Below are positions 31,030 to 36,708 of a stretch of 54,593 nt of DNA, piece by piece. Made by a program: the position numbers and the translations under genes. The DNA lies in the IMG/VR virus record IMGVR_UViG_3300025769_000151, positions 1-54,593 of that record. One strand, written 5' to 3'. Numbering within the stretch: position 1 is the stretch's first letter; each line of letters begins with the position of its first letter. The notes under the pieces were generated by a model. That model saw only the letters and a program-made list of their open reading frames with translations. It was not told the DNA's origin and did not search any database. Source of the stretch: a virus.

Positions 31030-31390
31030 TGTCCATTCCGTATAGTTTGTCTAACACTTGTTGCAGGTCGTACTTGATGTCCGCCACCTTGTGACAGAGG
31101 TCTTCGATTACTTCCTTGTCGACTGCTCTTTCCTCTTCACCAAGGAACTCTGCTGAGTCAGCGAAGCCATCGTGGAAGTGGTCGGGGAAGTCGCACGGCT
31201 CGGAGCGATAGTCGCAGAAGGGGCACTCAATCTCCTCGTGTTGTGTGCGATGGATGAACGTAGAGCCACAGCTACCGCAGTCTACGAGGTTGAGGTTCGC
31301 ACCCTGCATCTCCTGTGTGTAATCTTCTTGGCACTTTCTCTTGTTCCTGCGGGTCATGCCCTTTGGGAACTGATTCATTGGTGTATTCAT
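31022..31390 (-). CDS. Zinc-ribbon protein (122 aa)
   Basis: The start at ATG 31390 overlaps the upstream stop as ATGA. A zinc ribbon is evident: CGSCGSTF, then about 10 residues on ECPFC, followed by a further Cys. The remaining C-terminal half is acidic and helical. Zinc ribbons in phage early proteins often bind host RNA polymerase or DNA, but no specific partner is indicated. Confidence 0.6.
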   Translation of the reverse strand: MNTPMNQFPKGMTRRNKRKCQEDYTQEMQGANLNLVDCGSCGSTFIHRTQHEEIECPFCDYRSEPCDFPDHFHDGFADSAEFLGEEERAVDKEVIEDLCHKVADIKYDLQQVLDKLYGMDNE

Positions 31391-31635
31391 TTGTGATTTG
31401 TGTAAATGGTTGCACATCTTTCTTCGTCTTGGTAGTACATGGCACCGCCATTGTTACCCTCGTCGTCGCTTTGCGGGATGAGGATTGACCCGTCGGTGAA
31501 GATGATTCGGACGGGTCGCTTGTACCACCCTGTCACCTCCATGTCGGGGTCGGATAGCCAATGCACGGACTTGATGGTCTTGCCTTCGAGTAGCTTGAAT
31601 GACTCGGGCACTTGGTATAATTCAGCTTGCTTCAT
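31387..31635 (-). CDS. Beta-rich hypothetical protein (82 aa)
   Basis: Starts MKQAELYQVPESFKLLEG and shows alternating strands (IKSVHWLSDP, VRIIFTDGSILIP). It ends ATIYTNHK and overlaps the next gene's start by 4 nt. No family recognised. Confidence 0.5.
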   Translation of the reverse strand: MKQAELYQVPESFKLLEGKTIKSVHWLSDPDMEVTGWYKRPVRIIFTDGSILIPQSDDEGNNGGAMYYQDEERCATIYTNHK

Positions 31636-31829
31636 TGTTCTTGTTTGTTGATTATGATGCTCTCTTGTCCACTAAATTGTAGTTCGTACCACTCCTCCCA
31701 ACTACACCCACAATCATTGCAGGTTGCCGGATAGTAGACAGCGGTAGGCTCGAACTCACACAAGTCGTAGTCGATGTACTCGCTCTTGCAGTTAGGGCAA
31801 ACGCCCTCTTTTACTAGGTCTTGATTCAT
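31632..31829 (-). CDS. Small zinc-ribbon protein (65 aa)
   Basis: Start at ATG 31829 (MNQDLVKEGVCPNCKSEY), overlapping the upstream stop. Two Cys pairs, CPNC and CNDC followed by GC, are about 25 residues apart, giving a compact zinc ribbon. A second ribbon protein is encoded two genes downstream. Partner unknown. Confidence 0.55.
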   Translation of the reverse strand: MNQDLVKEGVCPNCKSEYIDYDLCEFEPTAVYYPATCNDCGCSWEEWYELQFSGQESIIINKQEQ

Positions 31830-32266
31830 GCCTTGGTGATTAGTTCTTCTTCGAGCATCTGCTCGATGATGTGGTTGATGATGCGGTCGATAACGTCGTC
31901 GCCGTTGGCACCCCACGAGATGCTCCCGTAGTTGACGGTGGGTAGCCACTCTTTGAACTCGATGTACAGCTTACGTGGTACGTGCCACTCAAGGTAGTCT
32001 ACCAAGTCCTCGTAGTATGAGTCCATCTCACGAACGATGGTGTCCTCACCCCAATCGTCGACGTCCTCCCACTCACGCCACAGGTTGCAGAACCCGTTGT
32101 TGTAGTAGTCGTAGCCGACCCGAGAGATTGCACGTAGTGCTTCGGGTAGTCCGTCCTCTGCTTCACCTGATGCAGGGATAAGTGCTTTCCATGCGGCATC
32201 GTACTGCTTTTGGTACTTGCCTTCTTGGTCCCAGTAGGAACCGCAGTCTTTGTTAATCTTAGACAT
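31826..32266 (-). CDS. Hypothetical acidic protein (146 aa)
   Basis: Start at ATG 32266 (MSKINKDCGSYWDQEGKY); longer in-frame starts run into the preceding gene. The protein is rich in Trp, Tyr and Asp/Glu (WREWEDVDDWGEDTIVREMD), helical, and ends IEQMLEEELITKA. It is one of the larger accessory proteins of the block. No family recognised. Confidence 0.55.
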   Translation of the reverse strand: MSKINKDCGSYWDQEGKYQKQYDAAWKALIPASGEAEDGLPEALRAISRVGYDYYNNGFCNLWREWEDVDDWGEDTIVREMDSYYEDLVDYLEWHVPRKLYIEFKEWLPTVNYGSISWGANGDDVIDRIINHIIEQMLEEELITKA

Positions 32267-32271
32267 AGTTA

Positions 32272-32469
32272 TTAGGATTGATGGGTTGATGTTTCGTTGT
32301 CGATGAGTTGACGGATTGCTCGGTAGCTGTAAGTCTCGTCGCGGTAAGCCCACTCGGTTGCGAGTTCCTTGCCGTTGACTTCTGCGATACCTCGGGAGAG
32401 GCCGTAGCCTCCGTTCTCGATGTTGAAGGTGATGCCGTTGTGCTCACCTGTGCCATGGTAGTTAGGCAT
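32272..32469 (-). CDS. Small hypothetical protein (65 aa)
   Basis: Begins MPNYHGTGEHNGITFNIENG. The middle (EVNGKELATEWAYRDETYSY) looks like a compact beta protein. It overlaps the upstream gene by 8 nt. No family recognised. Confidence 0.45.
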   Translation of the reverse strand: MPNYHGTGEHNGITFNIENGGYGLSRGIAEVNGKELATEWAYRDETYSYRAIRQLIDNETSTHQS

Positions 32470-32728
32470 TTTGATGGGTGTTTAAGTATTCTACTTGTGT
32501 GTCGTACGCTCCTGCGAATGCGTCAACGTCGGACTGATGCAACCTGATGTACAGCGATTGGTACACAGGCGGGTCGCCGTCGATGAGTATTTGCTTGGAG
32601 TGCAAGGTCACTGTGAAACCATCTTCAACAGGGTCGTCACCCGTGCTAACGATGTCGGCCTCGGTGTGTCCGAGTGCCTGAATGTACAGCAGTGCTTTCT
32701 GCACCTTAGATAAGTTTACTTGCTTCAT
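32462..32728 (-). CDS. Small hypothetical protein (88 aa)
   Basis: Starts MKQVNLSKVQKALLYIQALG. A helix is followed by beta-rich sequence (FTVTLHSKQILIDGDPPVYQ). No family recognised. Ten bases separate it from the upstream membrane microprotein gene. Confidence 0.5.
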   Translation of the reverse strand: MKQVNLSKVQKALLYIQALGHTEADIVSTGDDPVEDGFTVTLHSKQILIDGDPPVYQSLYIRLHQSDVDAFAGAYDTQVEYLNTHQNA

Positions 32729-32738
32729 TCTCAGTGGG

Positions 32739-32831
32739 TTAGAGGATTGTCAGGAGTGAGCCGAGGAACGCCAACCATGCAAGGAAGGCGAACCACAGCC
32801 ACACATCAGGAGTCAGCCTGTTGCGCTTCAT
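32739..32831 (-). CDS. Single-helix membrane microprotein (30 aa)
   Basis: A 30-codon frame, MKRNRLTPDVWLWFAFLAWL followed by AFLGSLLTIL. The hydrophobic segment occupies residues 9-30 behind a positively charged N-terminus, which predicts an inner-membrane helix with the N-terminus inside. It starts 26 nt within the preceding gene and ends shortly before the next. No family recognised; expression would need to be tested. Confidence 0.45.
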   Translation of the reverse strand: MKRNRLTPDVWLWFAFLAWLAFLGSLLTIL

Positions 32832-33321
32832 TGTCTGTTGATTTGTCAAGGTTGAACGTGGGTTTGGTCAGGTTGTGTGACCCAATCGTTGTGTCGATGG
32901 CGTCGTCATTCATGTCGAGAAATGCTCGGATGTCATCGTAGTCAGCGAGGTTGATTTGGCGGAAGCGCAGGTGGTCTGTCAAGTCCATCGCGTCAATGGT
33001 GTACGTGCCGTTGATGTCGAAGTACATCCCGTTGTCGCAGACGGATGTGTAGACGTCGGCTTCGTAGTCACGCGTCTCGTCTTGGACGTGCGACGCTTGG
33101 AAGTTTGCGCCATACCCTGCACCAAGCAGGAATACCTTGCGCAGTACAGGCCAATCGACAGCGAGGCCGTCGTTGTTGCGTAGCTTCTCTTCAAGCTCGG
33201 CAATCTTGTCTGCCTGCTCTTTGATGACGCGTTGAACTTCCGTGCAGAACTCGGCACGCTGAGTGTGAAGTTCGCTCTTGACTTGTGCCTGAGCCAAGAG
33301 GTCTTTGATTGATTGTTCCAT
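32806..33321 (-). CDS. Hypothetical coiled-coil protein (171 aa)
   Basis: Start at ATG 33321 (MEQSIKDLLAQAQVKSEL). The first 55 residues are a coiled coil (VQRVIKEQADKIAELEEKLR). A mixed region with FLLGAGYGANFQAS and DNGMYFDINGTYTID follows. The acidic C-terminus ends EAQQADS. No family recognised. Confidence 0.55.
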   Translation of the reverse strand: MEQSIKDLLAQAQVKSELHTQRAEFCTEVQRVIKEQADKIAELEEKLRNNDGLAVDWPVLRKVFLLGAGYGANFQASHVQDETRDYEADVYTSVCDNGMYFDINGTYTIDAMDLTDHLRFRQINLADYDDIRAFLDMNDDAIDTTIGSHNLTKPTFNLDKSTDNEAQQADS

Positions 33322-33344
33322 GATGTATGGGATTGAAATGAAAA

Positions 33345-33575
33345 TTAGTTTAGTGGTAGTGTGTCTACCTTGATTCCGAAATTGCCGTCCGCCTCGAGCC
33401 ACCCATCGTTGATGAGTGCTTGCGCCGTGCGTCCGTAGTGTCCTTGGAGTGTCCAAGCCATGCCTGTCTTGACGAGTTCAGAGAACAGGCGAAGCGTGCC
33501 CATGTCGTCGAGGTGTCCCATCTCGTAGTCGATGATGCGGTTGGTGACGTCGTACTTGTGTGAGTAAGTTCCCAT
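33345..33575 (-). CDS. Small hypothetical protein (76 aa)
   Basis: I place the start at ATG 33575 (MGTYSHKYDVTNRIIDYEMG) because it lies just past the lipoprotein stop. The helical middle (LRLFSELVKTGMAWTLQG) and the phrase TAQALINDGWLEADG suggest a small helix-turn-helix-like fold, without strong support. Confidence 0.5.
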   Translation of the reverse strand: MGTYSHKYDVTNRIIDYEMGHLDDMGTLRLFSELVKTGMAWTLQGHYGRTAQALINDGWLEADGNFGIKVDTLPLN

Positions 33576-33577
33576 GA

Positions 33578-33727
33578 TTAGTTGTATGCGGAACAGCGAG
33601 TGTTCCAATTAGCATTGAATTGATTTGACTGAACGTGCTTGGTGGTTGTACCACACGATGAGAGCACGAGTGCAACGAATGCACAGATAGATACTACGAC
33701 TGCGTAGCGCACAAGAATCTGTTTCAT
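33578..33727 (-). CDS. Putative small lipoprotein (49 aa)
   Basis: The frame starts MKQILVRYAVVVSICAFVAL and continues VLSSCGTTT. It is a classic short lipoprotein signal: two positive charges, a hydrophobic core and the lipobox LSSC with Cys at position 25. The mature part is only about 25 polar residues with one further Cys. Lipoproteins in phage early regions can block receptors (as with T5 Llp) or act as exclusion factors; o-spanins are the other option but belong to lysis genes. The gene is in the early arm, which favours an exclusion role by inference. Confidence 0.6.
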   Translation of the reverse strand: MKQILVRYAVVVSICAFVALVLSSCGTTTKHVQSNQFNANWNTRCSAYN

Positions 33728-33953
33728 CTTGATTGAATTAAGGGTTTGAGAAAAGCGAGGTTGGGTGGGGCCTGAACGTCTAGGTGTCACCCGTTCAGTG
33801 GCATTGCTCCCCTTGCCCATCCTCTACCCTGATTGTTATTCTGCCCACAGGGTGTCGGGTGGCATGGCATATATCTCGGCTCCGTCTTCGCCATGCGTTG
33901 CAGGGTCAGAGCCACGGTTTAGGTTGCGTTTAACGTCCGCCGACTATCGTTGA
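33728..33953 (-). other. Non-coding gap with hairpin
   Basis: No convincing coding frame fills these 226 bases. CTGAACG at 33772-33778 pairs perfectly with CGTTCAG at 33792-33798, enclosing a loop that can itself form a short GGT/ACC stem. The element may be a processing or attenuation structure in the early transcript, upstream of the lipoprotein gene. No promoter consensus is seen. Confidence 0.4.
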
Positions 33954-34352
33954 TTATCCGTACACCACTTCGCCGAGCAGTACGCATTGAAGCCACACGT
34001 CTGCCGTGATGGCGTCGTCGTTCTCGGTGATGATGTTCATGAAGTGCCAATCGTAGTCCTTGGCCATCTTGGCCGTGCCGTCAGCGACACGATGCCATGA
34101 CAGCTCGCAGAACTGCTCCTGATACTCGTCGTAGAAGGCGATGGACTTGCCCGCCTCGATGTACGCCCACATCTTGCGTTCGATGTATGGCGTTGGGTGC
34201 GCCTCCCGAACGTCTTTGTTCAGGGGGCTATTCCAATGCTCTTCTATCTTGTCCCACTCCTCCTTCACAACGAGGAGGTCACGGGATGAATACATGGCGT
34301 TGCAGAAGACGTCGTGCAAACGCTCGTCGGGGATGTTGAGTTCTACTTTCAT
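33954..34352 (-). CDS. Hypothetical protein (132 aa)
   Basis: Start at ATG 34352 (MKVELNIPDERLHDVFCNAM), which overlaps the upstream microprotein stop as ATGA. The protein is acidic, with Trp- and Tyr-rich helices (KMWAYIEAGKSIAFYDEYQE). The end (ITADVWLQCVLLGEVVYG) looks like a folded beta/alpha unit. No family recognised. Confidence 0.55.
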   Translation of the reverse strand: MKVELNIPDERLHDVFCNAMYSSRDLLVVKEEWDKIEEHWNSPLNKDVREAHPTPYIERKMWAYIEAGKSIAFYDEYQEQFCELSWHRVADGTAKMAKDYDWHFMNIITENDDAITADVWLQCVLLGEVVYG

Positions 34353-34453
34353 GAGTTCTGAATGTATGATGCAAGGAGTGCAAAAATGATGAGGAGGGCT
34401 ACGCACAGGATGCAGTAGCCGATGGAGTAGTCGGTGGCTTCAAGCTGAATCAT
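34349..34453 (-). CDS. Single-helix membrane microprotein (34 aa)
   Basis: A 34-codon frame, MIQLEATDYSIGYCILCVAL followed by a hydrophobic run to ASYIQNS. The transmembrane helix spans about residues 11-30 with two cysteines. It is coupled by ATGA at both ends, to the preceding and the following genes, a strong sign that it is translated. No family recognised. Confidence 0.5.
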   Translation of the reverse strand: MIQLEATDYSIGYCILCVALLIIFALLASYIQNS

Positions 34454-34728
34454 GCCTCGATGGTTTCGGGTTGTGCTTCCATCTCTTCCACGTAGTCGCG
34501 CCATTGTTGTGCGAAGCGGTCGATTTGCCATTGCTCGCTGATGGACACGGCTATCGCGTCGAGGAACTTGTGGTCGTCCGTGAACGTCCGAACGTGGATG
34601 GTGATGACGGGCTTGTCAGCGTTCCAATGCTCCCAACGCATCGAGGGCGAGTGCCCCTTCATGGTGAGCCAATTCAAAGCGTCTGCGAGAGTTTGAGCCG
34701 TCTCGGGGCTGTACTTTAGATGTTCCAT
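34450..34728 (-). CDS. Hypothetical protein (92 aa)
   Basis: Starts MEHLKYSPETAQTLADALNW. An alpha/beta mix with VITIHVRTFTDDHKFLDAIA and a C-terminal helix (WQIDRFAQQWRDYVEEME). It is the first gene after the left-hand tRNA-like element, 23 nt from it. No family recognised. Confidence 0.55.
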   Translation of the reverse strand: MEHLKYSPETAQTLADALNWLTMKGHSPSMRWEHWNADKPVITIHVRTFTDDHKFLDAIAVSISEQWQIDRFAQQWRDYVEEMEAQPETIEA

Positions 34729-34751
34729 CTTGTATGGGTTTAAGTGTTTGT

Positions 34752-34817
34752 GGTGCAGGGGGAGTCGAACCCCCGACGCCCAAGGATAACCCTCGTATAG
34801 CGTCCTCCAAGTACACC
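34752..34817 (-). ncRNA. tRNA-like structure 1 (no standard anticodon arm)
   Basis: On the minus strand GGTGTA (34817-34812) pairs with TGCACC (34757-34752) as a 6-bp acceptor-like stem. A textbook T arm precedes the 3' strand: GGGGG, loop TTCGACT, CCCCC. Directly before it, GACGC (34804-34800) pairs with GCGTC (34779-34775), and inside that CGAGG pairs with CCTTG. There is no normal D arm, and the inner loop can be drawn as GGTTATC, lacking U33 and purine 37, so decoding is unlikely. The T arm and acceptor could still be seen by RNase P or RNase Z. It sits 27 nt after the end of the 149-residue gene. Confidence 0.5.
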
Positions 34818-34844
34818 TGTGGTCTACATCCTAACTTAGTCCAC

Positions 34845-35294
34845 TTATGCGGTCAACTCAGCGACCATATCCTCTGCGATTTGCTCCTCCAAGGAGGCGA
34901 GCAACTCGGTGGCAGTCATCTGCACAGGGGCTTCGAGCAGGAACTCAACGACGGCCACAACGCGTTGGGCAAAGCGTCGCTTGGCCTTGGGTGTGTGCCC
35001 GACCTTGAAGGTGGCTTGCAATCGCTCCTCGATGTCGCGGAGGTCGATGGTTGACTTGCCGACCTTGAACTGAATGAGCACAGGGTGCGACAGGTTGGTG
35101 AAGCGTGCGCCTGTCTGCTTCTGCAAGGACAGGTAGCGGAACAAGCGGTTGAGCATCGTGCCTACGACGAGGTCGCGGGCTTGCTTGTTGTTGGTGTCGA
35201 GGTCGTAGCTGAACTCGAAGCAGTTAGACAAGGCGACTTCGTGGTTGTCGCGGGTCGTGGTGTATGCCTGAAAGGCGGTTGCAGTAAACAACAT
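34845..35294 (-). CDS. Hypothetical protein bracketed by tRNA-like elements (149 aa)
   Basis: Start at ATG 35294 (MLFTATAFQAYTTTRDNHEV), 35 nt after the right tRNA-like element; the stop is 27 nt before the left one. The middle has LVVGTMLNRLFRYLSLQKQT and FTNLSHPVLIQFKVGKSTID. The C-terminal half is helical and Ala/Glu-rich (TATELLASLEEQIAED). No family recognised. It is the first protein gene of the early arm and the only one separated on both sides by tRNA-like structures, so it may be expressed differently from the rest. Confidence 0.6.
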   Translation of the reverse strand: MLFTATAFQAYTTTRDNHEVALSNCFEFSYDLDTNNKQARDLVVGTMLNRLFRYLSLQKQTGARFTNLSHPVLIQFKVGKSTIDLRDIEERLQATFKVGHTPKAKRRFAQRVVAVVEFLLEAPVQMTATELLASLEEQIAEDMVAELTA

Positions 35295-35329
35295 GAAATT
35301 GAAGTTTGTGTGCCGAAGCACGGGTTAGA

Positions 35330-35388
35330 ACAACGGGAGGGAGTCGAACCCTCACCACCCTACCGAGGTGGCACGCCTGTGCCGTTGC
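35330..35388 (-). ncRNA. tRNA-like structure 2, minimal cloverleaf
   Basis: On the minus strand GCAACGG (35388-35382) pairs with CCGTTGT (35336-35330), seven pairs with a G-U at the end. It is followed by a 3-bp mini D arm CAC-AGGC-GTG, and then an anticodon-like arm CCACC, loop TCGGTAG, GGTGG. After one base comes a perfect T arm GAGGG, TTCGACT, CCCTC. All four arms are present in only 59 nt. Positions 8-9 are missing, the variable loop is one base, and base 33 is C instead of U. The nominal anticodon would be GGT (Thr). This is smaller than bacterial tRNAs; a processing signal or tRNA mimic is more likely than a decoder. Confidence 0.55.
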
Positions 35389-35657
35389 TGACGCCATGGC
35401 GGGTGGATAGCCCCGCAGTCCCAAGCTGGCTTGTATCATGGCGGTGTAGTCAATAGTGTTTGCGTTACTTCTTCCTCCATCCACGCCCTGCGGTGTCGGC
35501 TCGGGGTGTAGGTAGTTTCATCATGTCAAAGAACTGCGCTCTTCGGTGAGTGGTGTGTGCCCACCATGCTTTCTGCATACATGGTGCGAGGTGCGCTCCG
35601 TGGAGCGGGTCGTTTAGTCAGCGACAGGCAGTACGTCAATAGTCCGAGGGCGGTTGC

Positions 35658-35666
35658 CGTTGCAAC
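35658..35666. repeat. CGTTGCAAC repeat, copy 1
   Basis: CGTTGCAAC recurs at 35829-35837, where it is extended to the perfect palindrome CGTTGCAACG. The two copies are 171 bp apart in the non-coding early leader, as expected for a protein-binding site used twice. Confidence 0.4.
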
Positions 35667-35828
35667 ACGAGAGCCATAGTAGTATAGGGGGGTTGAGCCA
35701 CCAAATTGTCAAGCAACTTTTAGACAGAGAGCATGATTCAATCGACGAACAGCCAAATAGCTTCGACGAGAAAATCAGAATTTTAACATTTGTGTGTTTG
35801 CACAGGTCAGAAAAATGTTGTAGACGCG

Positions 35829-35838
35829 CGTTGCAACG
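35829..35838. repeat. CGTTGCAACG palindrome, copy 2
   Basis: A 10-bp perfect palindrome, sharing nine bases with copy 1 at 35658. It is next to the AT-rich segment and to a GC-rich hairpin, a layout seen at some phage origins or operators. Confidence 0.4.
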
Positions 35839-36204
35839 TCCGTGCCAACCCCGTTGGTGGGGTCAGTTTGGGATGGTTGGACCTAGGGGATGGGGTTGTT
35901 CGGCCACCCTGCATAGGTAGTCCAACTTGCTATTGACAATTCACCGAATCGTGTTGACAAAAACGCTAGAAGTTTCTGCAATACAAACGGGTAAACCCTA
36001 CCCCCCCACTAGGAATAATCGACTTCCGTATGACGTGACGCACGTGTACACATAGACATAATCCCCACCCCACAAATATCTCAGGACTTTTTCAGGGAGA
36101 GGGTCAGGACAAGGATTGACAAATCACATGATACTATCAGGCAATGGGCTGACATGTATGTGTTTCCTTTTTGAGCTGTACAGAATCGACTTTTAGCCCA
36201 CAAG

Positions 36205-36278
36205 TACTCCCGGCAGGACTCGAACCTGCAACCTGCACATTAGAAGTGTGCTGCTCTTTCCAGTTGAGCTACGGGAGC
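36205..36278 (-). tRNA. tRNA-Arg (anticodon UCU)
   Basis: A canonical 74-nt cloverleaf on the minus strand. It has acceptor GCTCCCG with CGGGAGT, D arm GCTC/GAGC, and anticodon arm GCACA/TGTGC around CTTCTAA, giving anticodon TCT. The variable loop is five bases and the T arm is GCAGG-TTCGAGT-CCTGC. No CCA is encoded. It would read AGA (and perhaps AGG) codons, which are visibly frequent in the late structural genes. The start lies 13 nt after the leftward promoter element, so it is the first product of the early transcript. Confidence 0.95.
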
Positions 36279-36291
36279 ATATCGTTTGACA

Positions 36292-36323
36292 CAAAGGTAC
36301 TTACAAGTTCTCGAGTAAACAAA
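36292..36323 (-). promoter_or_regulatory. Leftward early promoter
   Basis: On the minus strand TTTG (36323-36320) and TACCTTTG (36299-36292) are separated by 20 bp, a full match to the Bacteroidota consensus TTTG-N17-23-TAnnTTTG. It reads into tRNA-Arg and the whole early arm. It is paired back to back with a rightward promoter that has the same spacing. Confidence 0.75.
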
Positions 36324-36334
36324 CACTTTGGGAC

Positions 36335-36365
36335 TTGACTTTTTGATTTTTTTCCCGTAACTTTG
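36335..36365 (+). promoter_or_regulatory. Rightward promoter at arm divergence
   Basis: TTG (36335-36337), 20 bp, then TAACTTTG (36358-36365) match the Bacteroidota promoter consensus. It reads toward the late genes through a 170-nt structured leader. Its -33 box lies 12 bp from that of the leftward promoter, so a single protein could control both. Confidence 0.7.
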
Positions 36366-36537
36366 CTAAGACGAGTGGCACTCTCGACAACGAGAACACG
36401 CCCTTCGCCCCTGTGGGGAGGGTCTCGGTCGCTTCTCCTTCAGAACTGTTGCCGCGTGAGACTACACTAGCGGAATCGTAATCGCCAAGTGCCGTATCGA
36501 GGATAGCTGTACCCATTCTTGTAGTATATTTACAGCC
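36366..36537 (+). other. Structured 5' leader of late transcript
   Basis: Between the rightward promoter and the first late gene. It contains the perfect hairpin TCTCG-ACAA-CGAGA (36382-36395) and a GC-rich stem CCCC-TGT-GGGG (36408-36418) extended by CCCT/AGGG. TATATTTA at 36525-36532 resembles the late -7 element but ends in A. The hairpins could be terminator or antiterminator structures, or an antitermination recognition site. No gene is convincing here. Confidence 0.4.
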
Positions 36538-36708
36538 ATGTACATCCCTCAGTTAGACCCTGAGTTTCTGGAGGTGCTCCTGAAAGCATCTAAGAAACAA
36601 AAGAACAATGGTTCTGCTCGTGCGCGGAGACGTGCAATGGAGAGAACCCTCAACAAATTCTACGGCAATGCAACCAGTAAAGAAGGACAAGAAGACGGGG
36701 CTTCCTAA
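36538..36708 (+). CDS. Small basic protein (56 aa)
   Basis: The frame starts MYIPQLDPEFLEVLLKASKK and then becomes very basic (SARARRRAMERTLNKFYGNA). ATG 36538 follows the TATATTTA element. The 3' end overlaps the next gene by 41 nt in another frame. No family recognised. A small nucleic-acid-binding or virion-packaged protein would fit the charge. Confidence 0.55.
   Translation: MYIPQLDPEFLEVLLKASKKQKNNGSARARRRAMERTLNKFYGNATSKEGQEDGAS

Larger units (their letters stand above)
35389..36204. other. Non-coding region upstream of early genes
   Basis: About 0.8 kb without a convincing gene between tRNA-like structure 2 and tRNA-Arg. It includes an AT-rich stretch at about 35690-35820. The palindromic core CGTTGCAAC occurs twice. 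TTGACA boxes occur at 35933, 35954 and 36116, and in the other orientation at 35707-35712. A GC hairpin-capable CCCCGTTGGTGGGG lies near 35855. It would be transcribed as a long untranslated leader from the leftward promoter. A replication origin or a regulatory RNA are both possible; neither is shown. Confidence 0.5.

Noticed and set aside
33728-33820. N-terminal extension of the lipoprotein frame
   Set aside because: It would place 31 polar residues ahead of the signal peptide and destroy its function; the ATG at 33727 starts the signal directly.
34752-34817. UAA-suppressor tRNA
   Set aside because: The inner loop can be drawn with TTA in the anticodon position, but base 33 is G, base 37 is T, the stem is only 4 bp and there is no normal D arm; decoding is improbable.
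35654-35920. Possible 88-residue rightward gene in the non-coding leader
   Set aside because: Composition is not protein-like (runs of Arg, Trp, Cys and Gly at the end), it opposes the flow of the early transcript, and it has no promoter element; better treated as regulatory DNA.
36301-36516. Possible 71-residue leftward gene across the divergent promoters
   Set aside because: It would cover both promoters and the structured leader; no domain is seen and the promoters explain the sequence better.
36608-36667. Longer start for the basic protein ending at 37219
   Set aside because: The extra 20 residues overlap the upstream gene in another frame and are unlike the rest; ATG 36668 gives a cleaner protein start.
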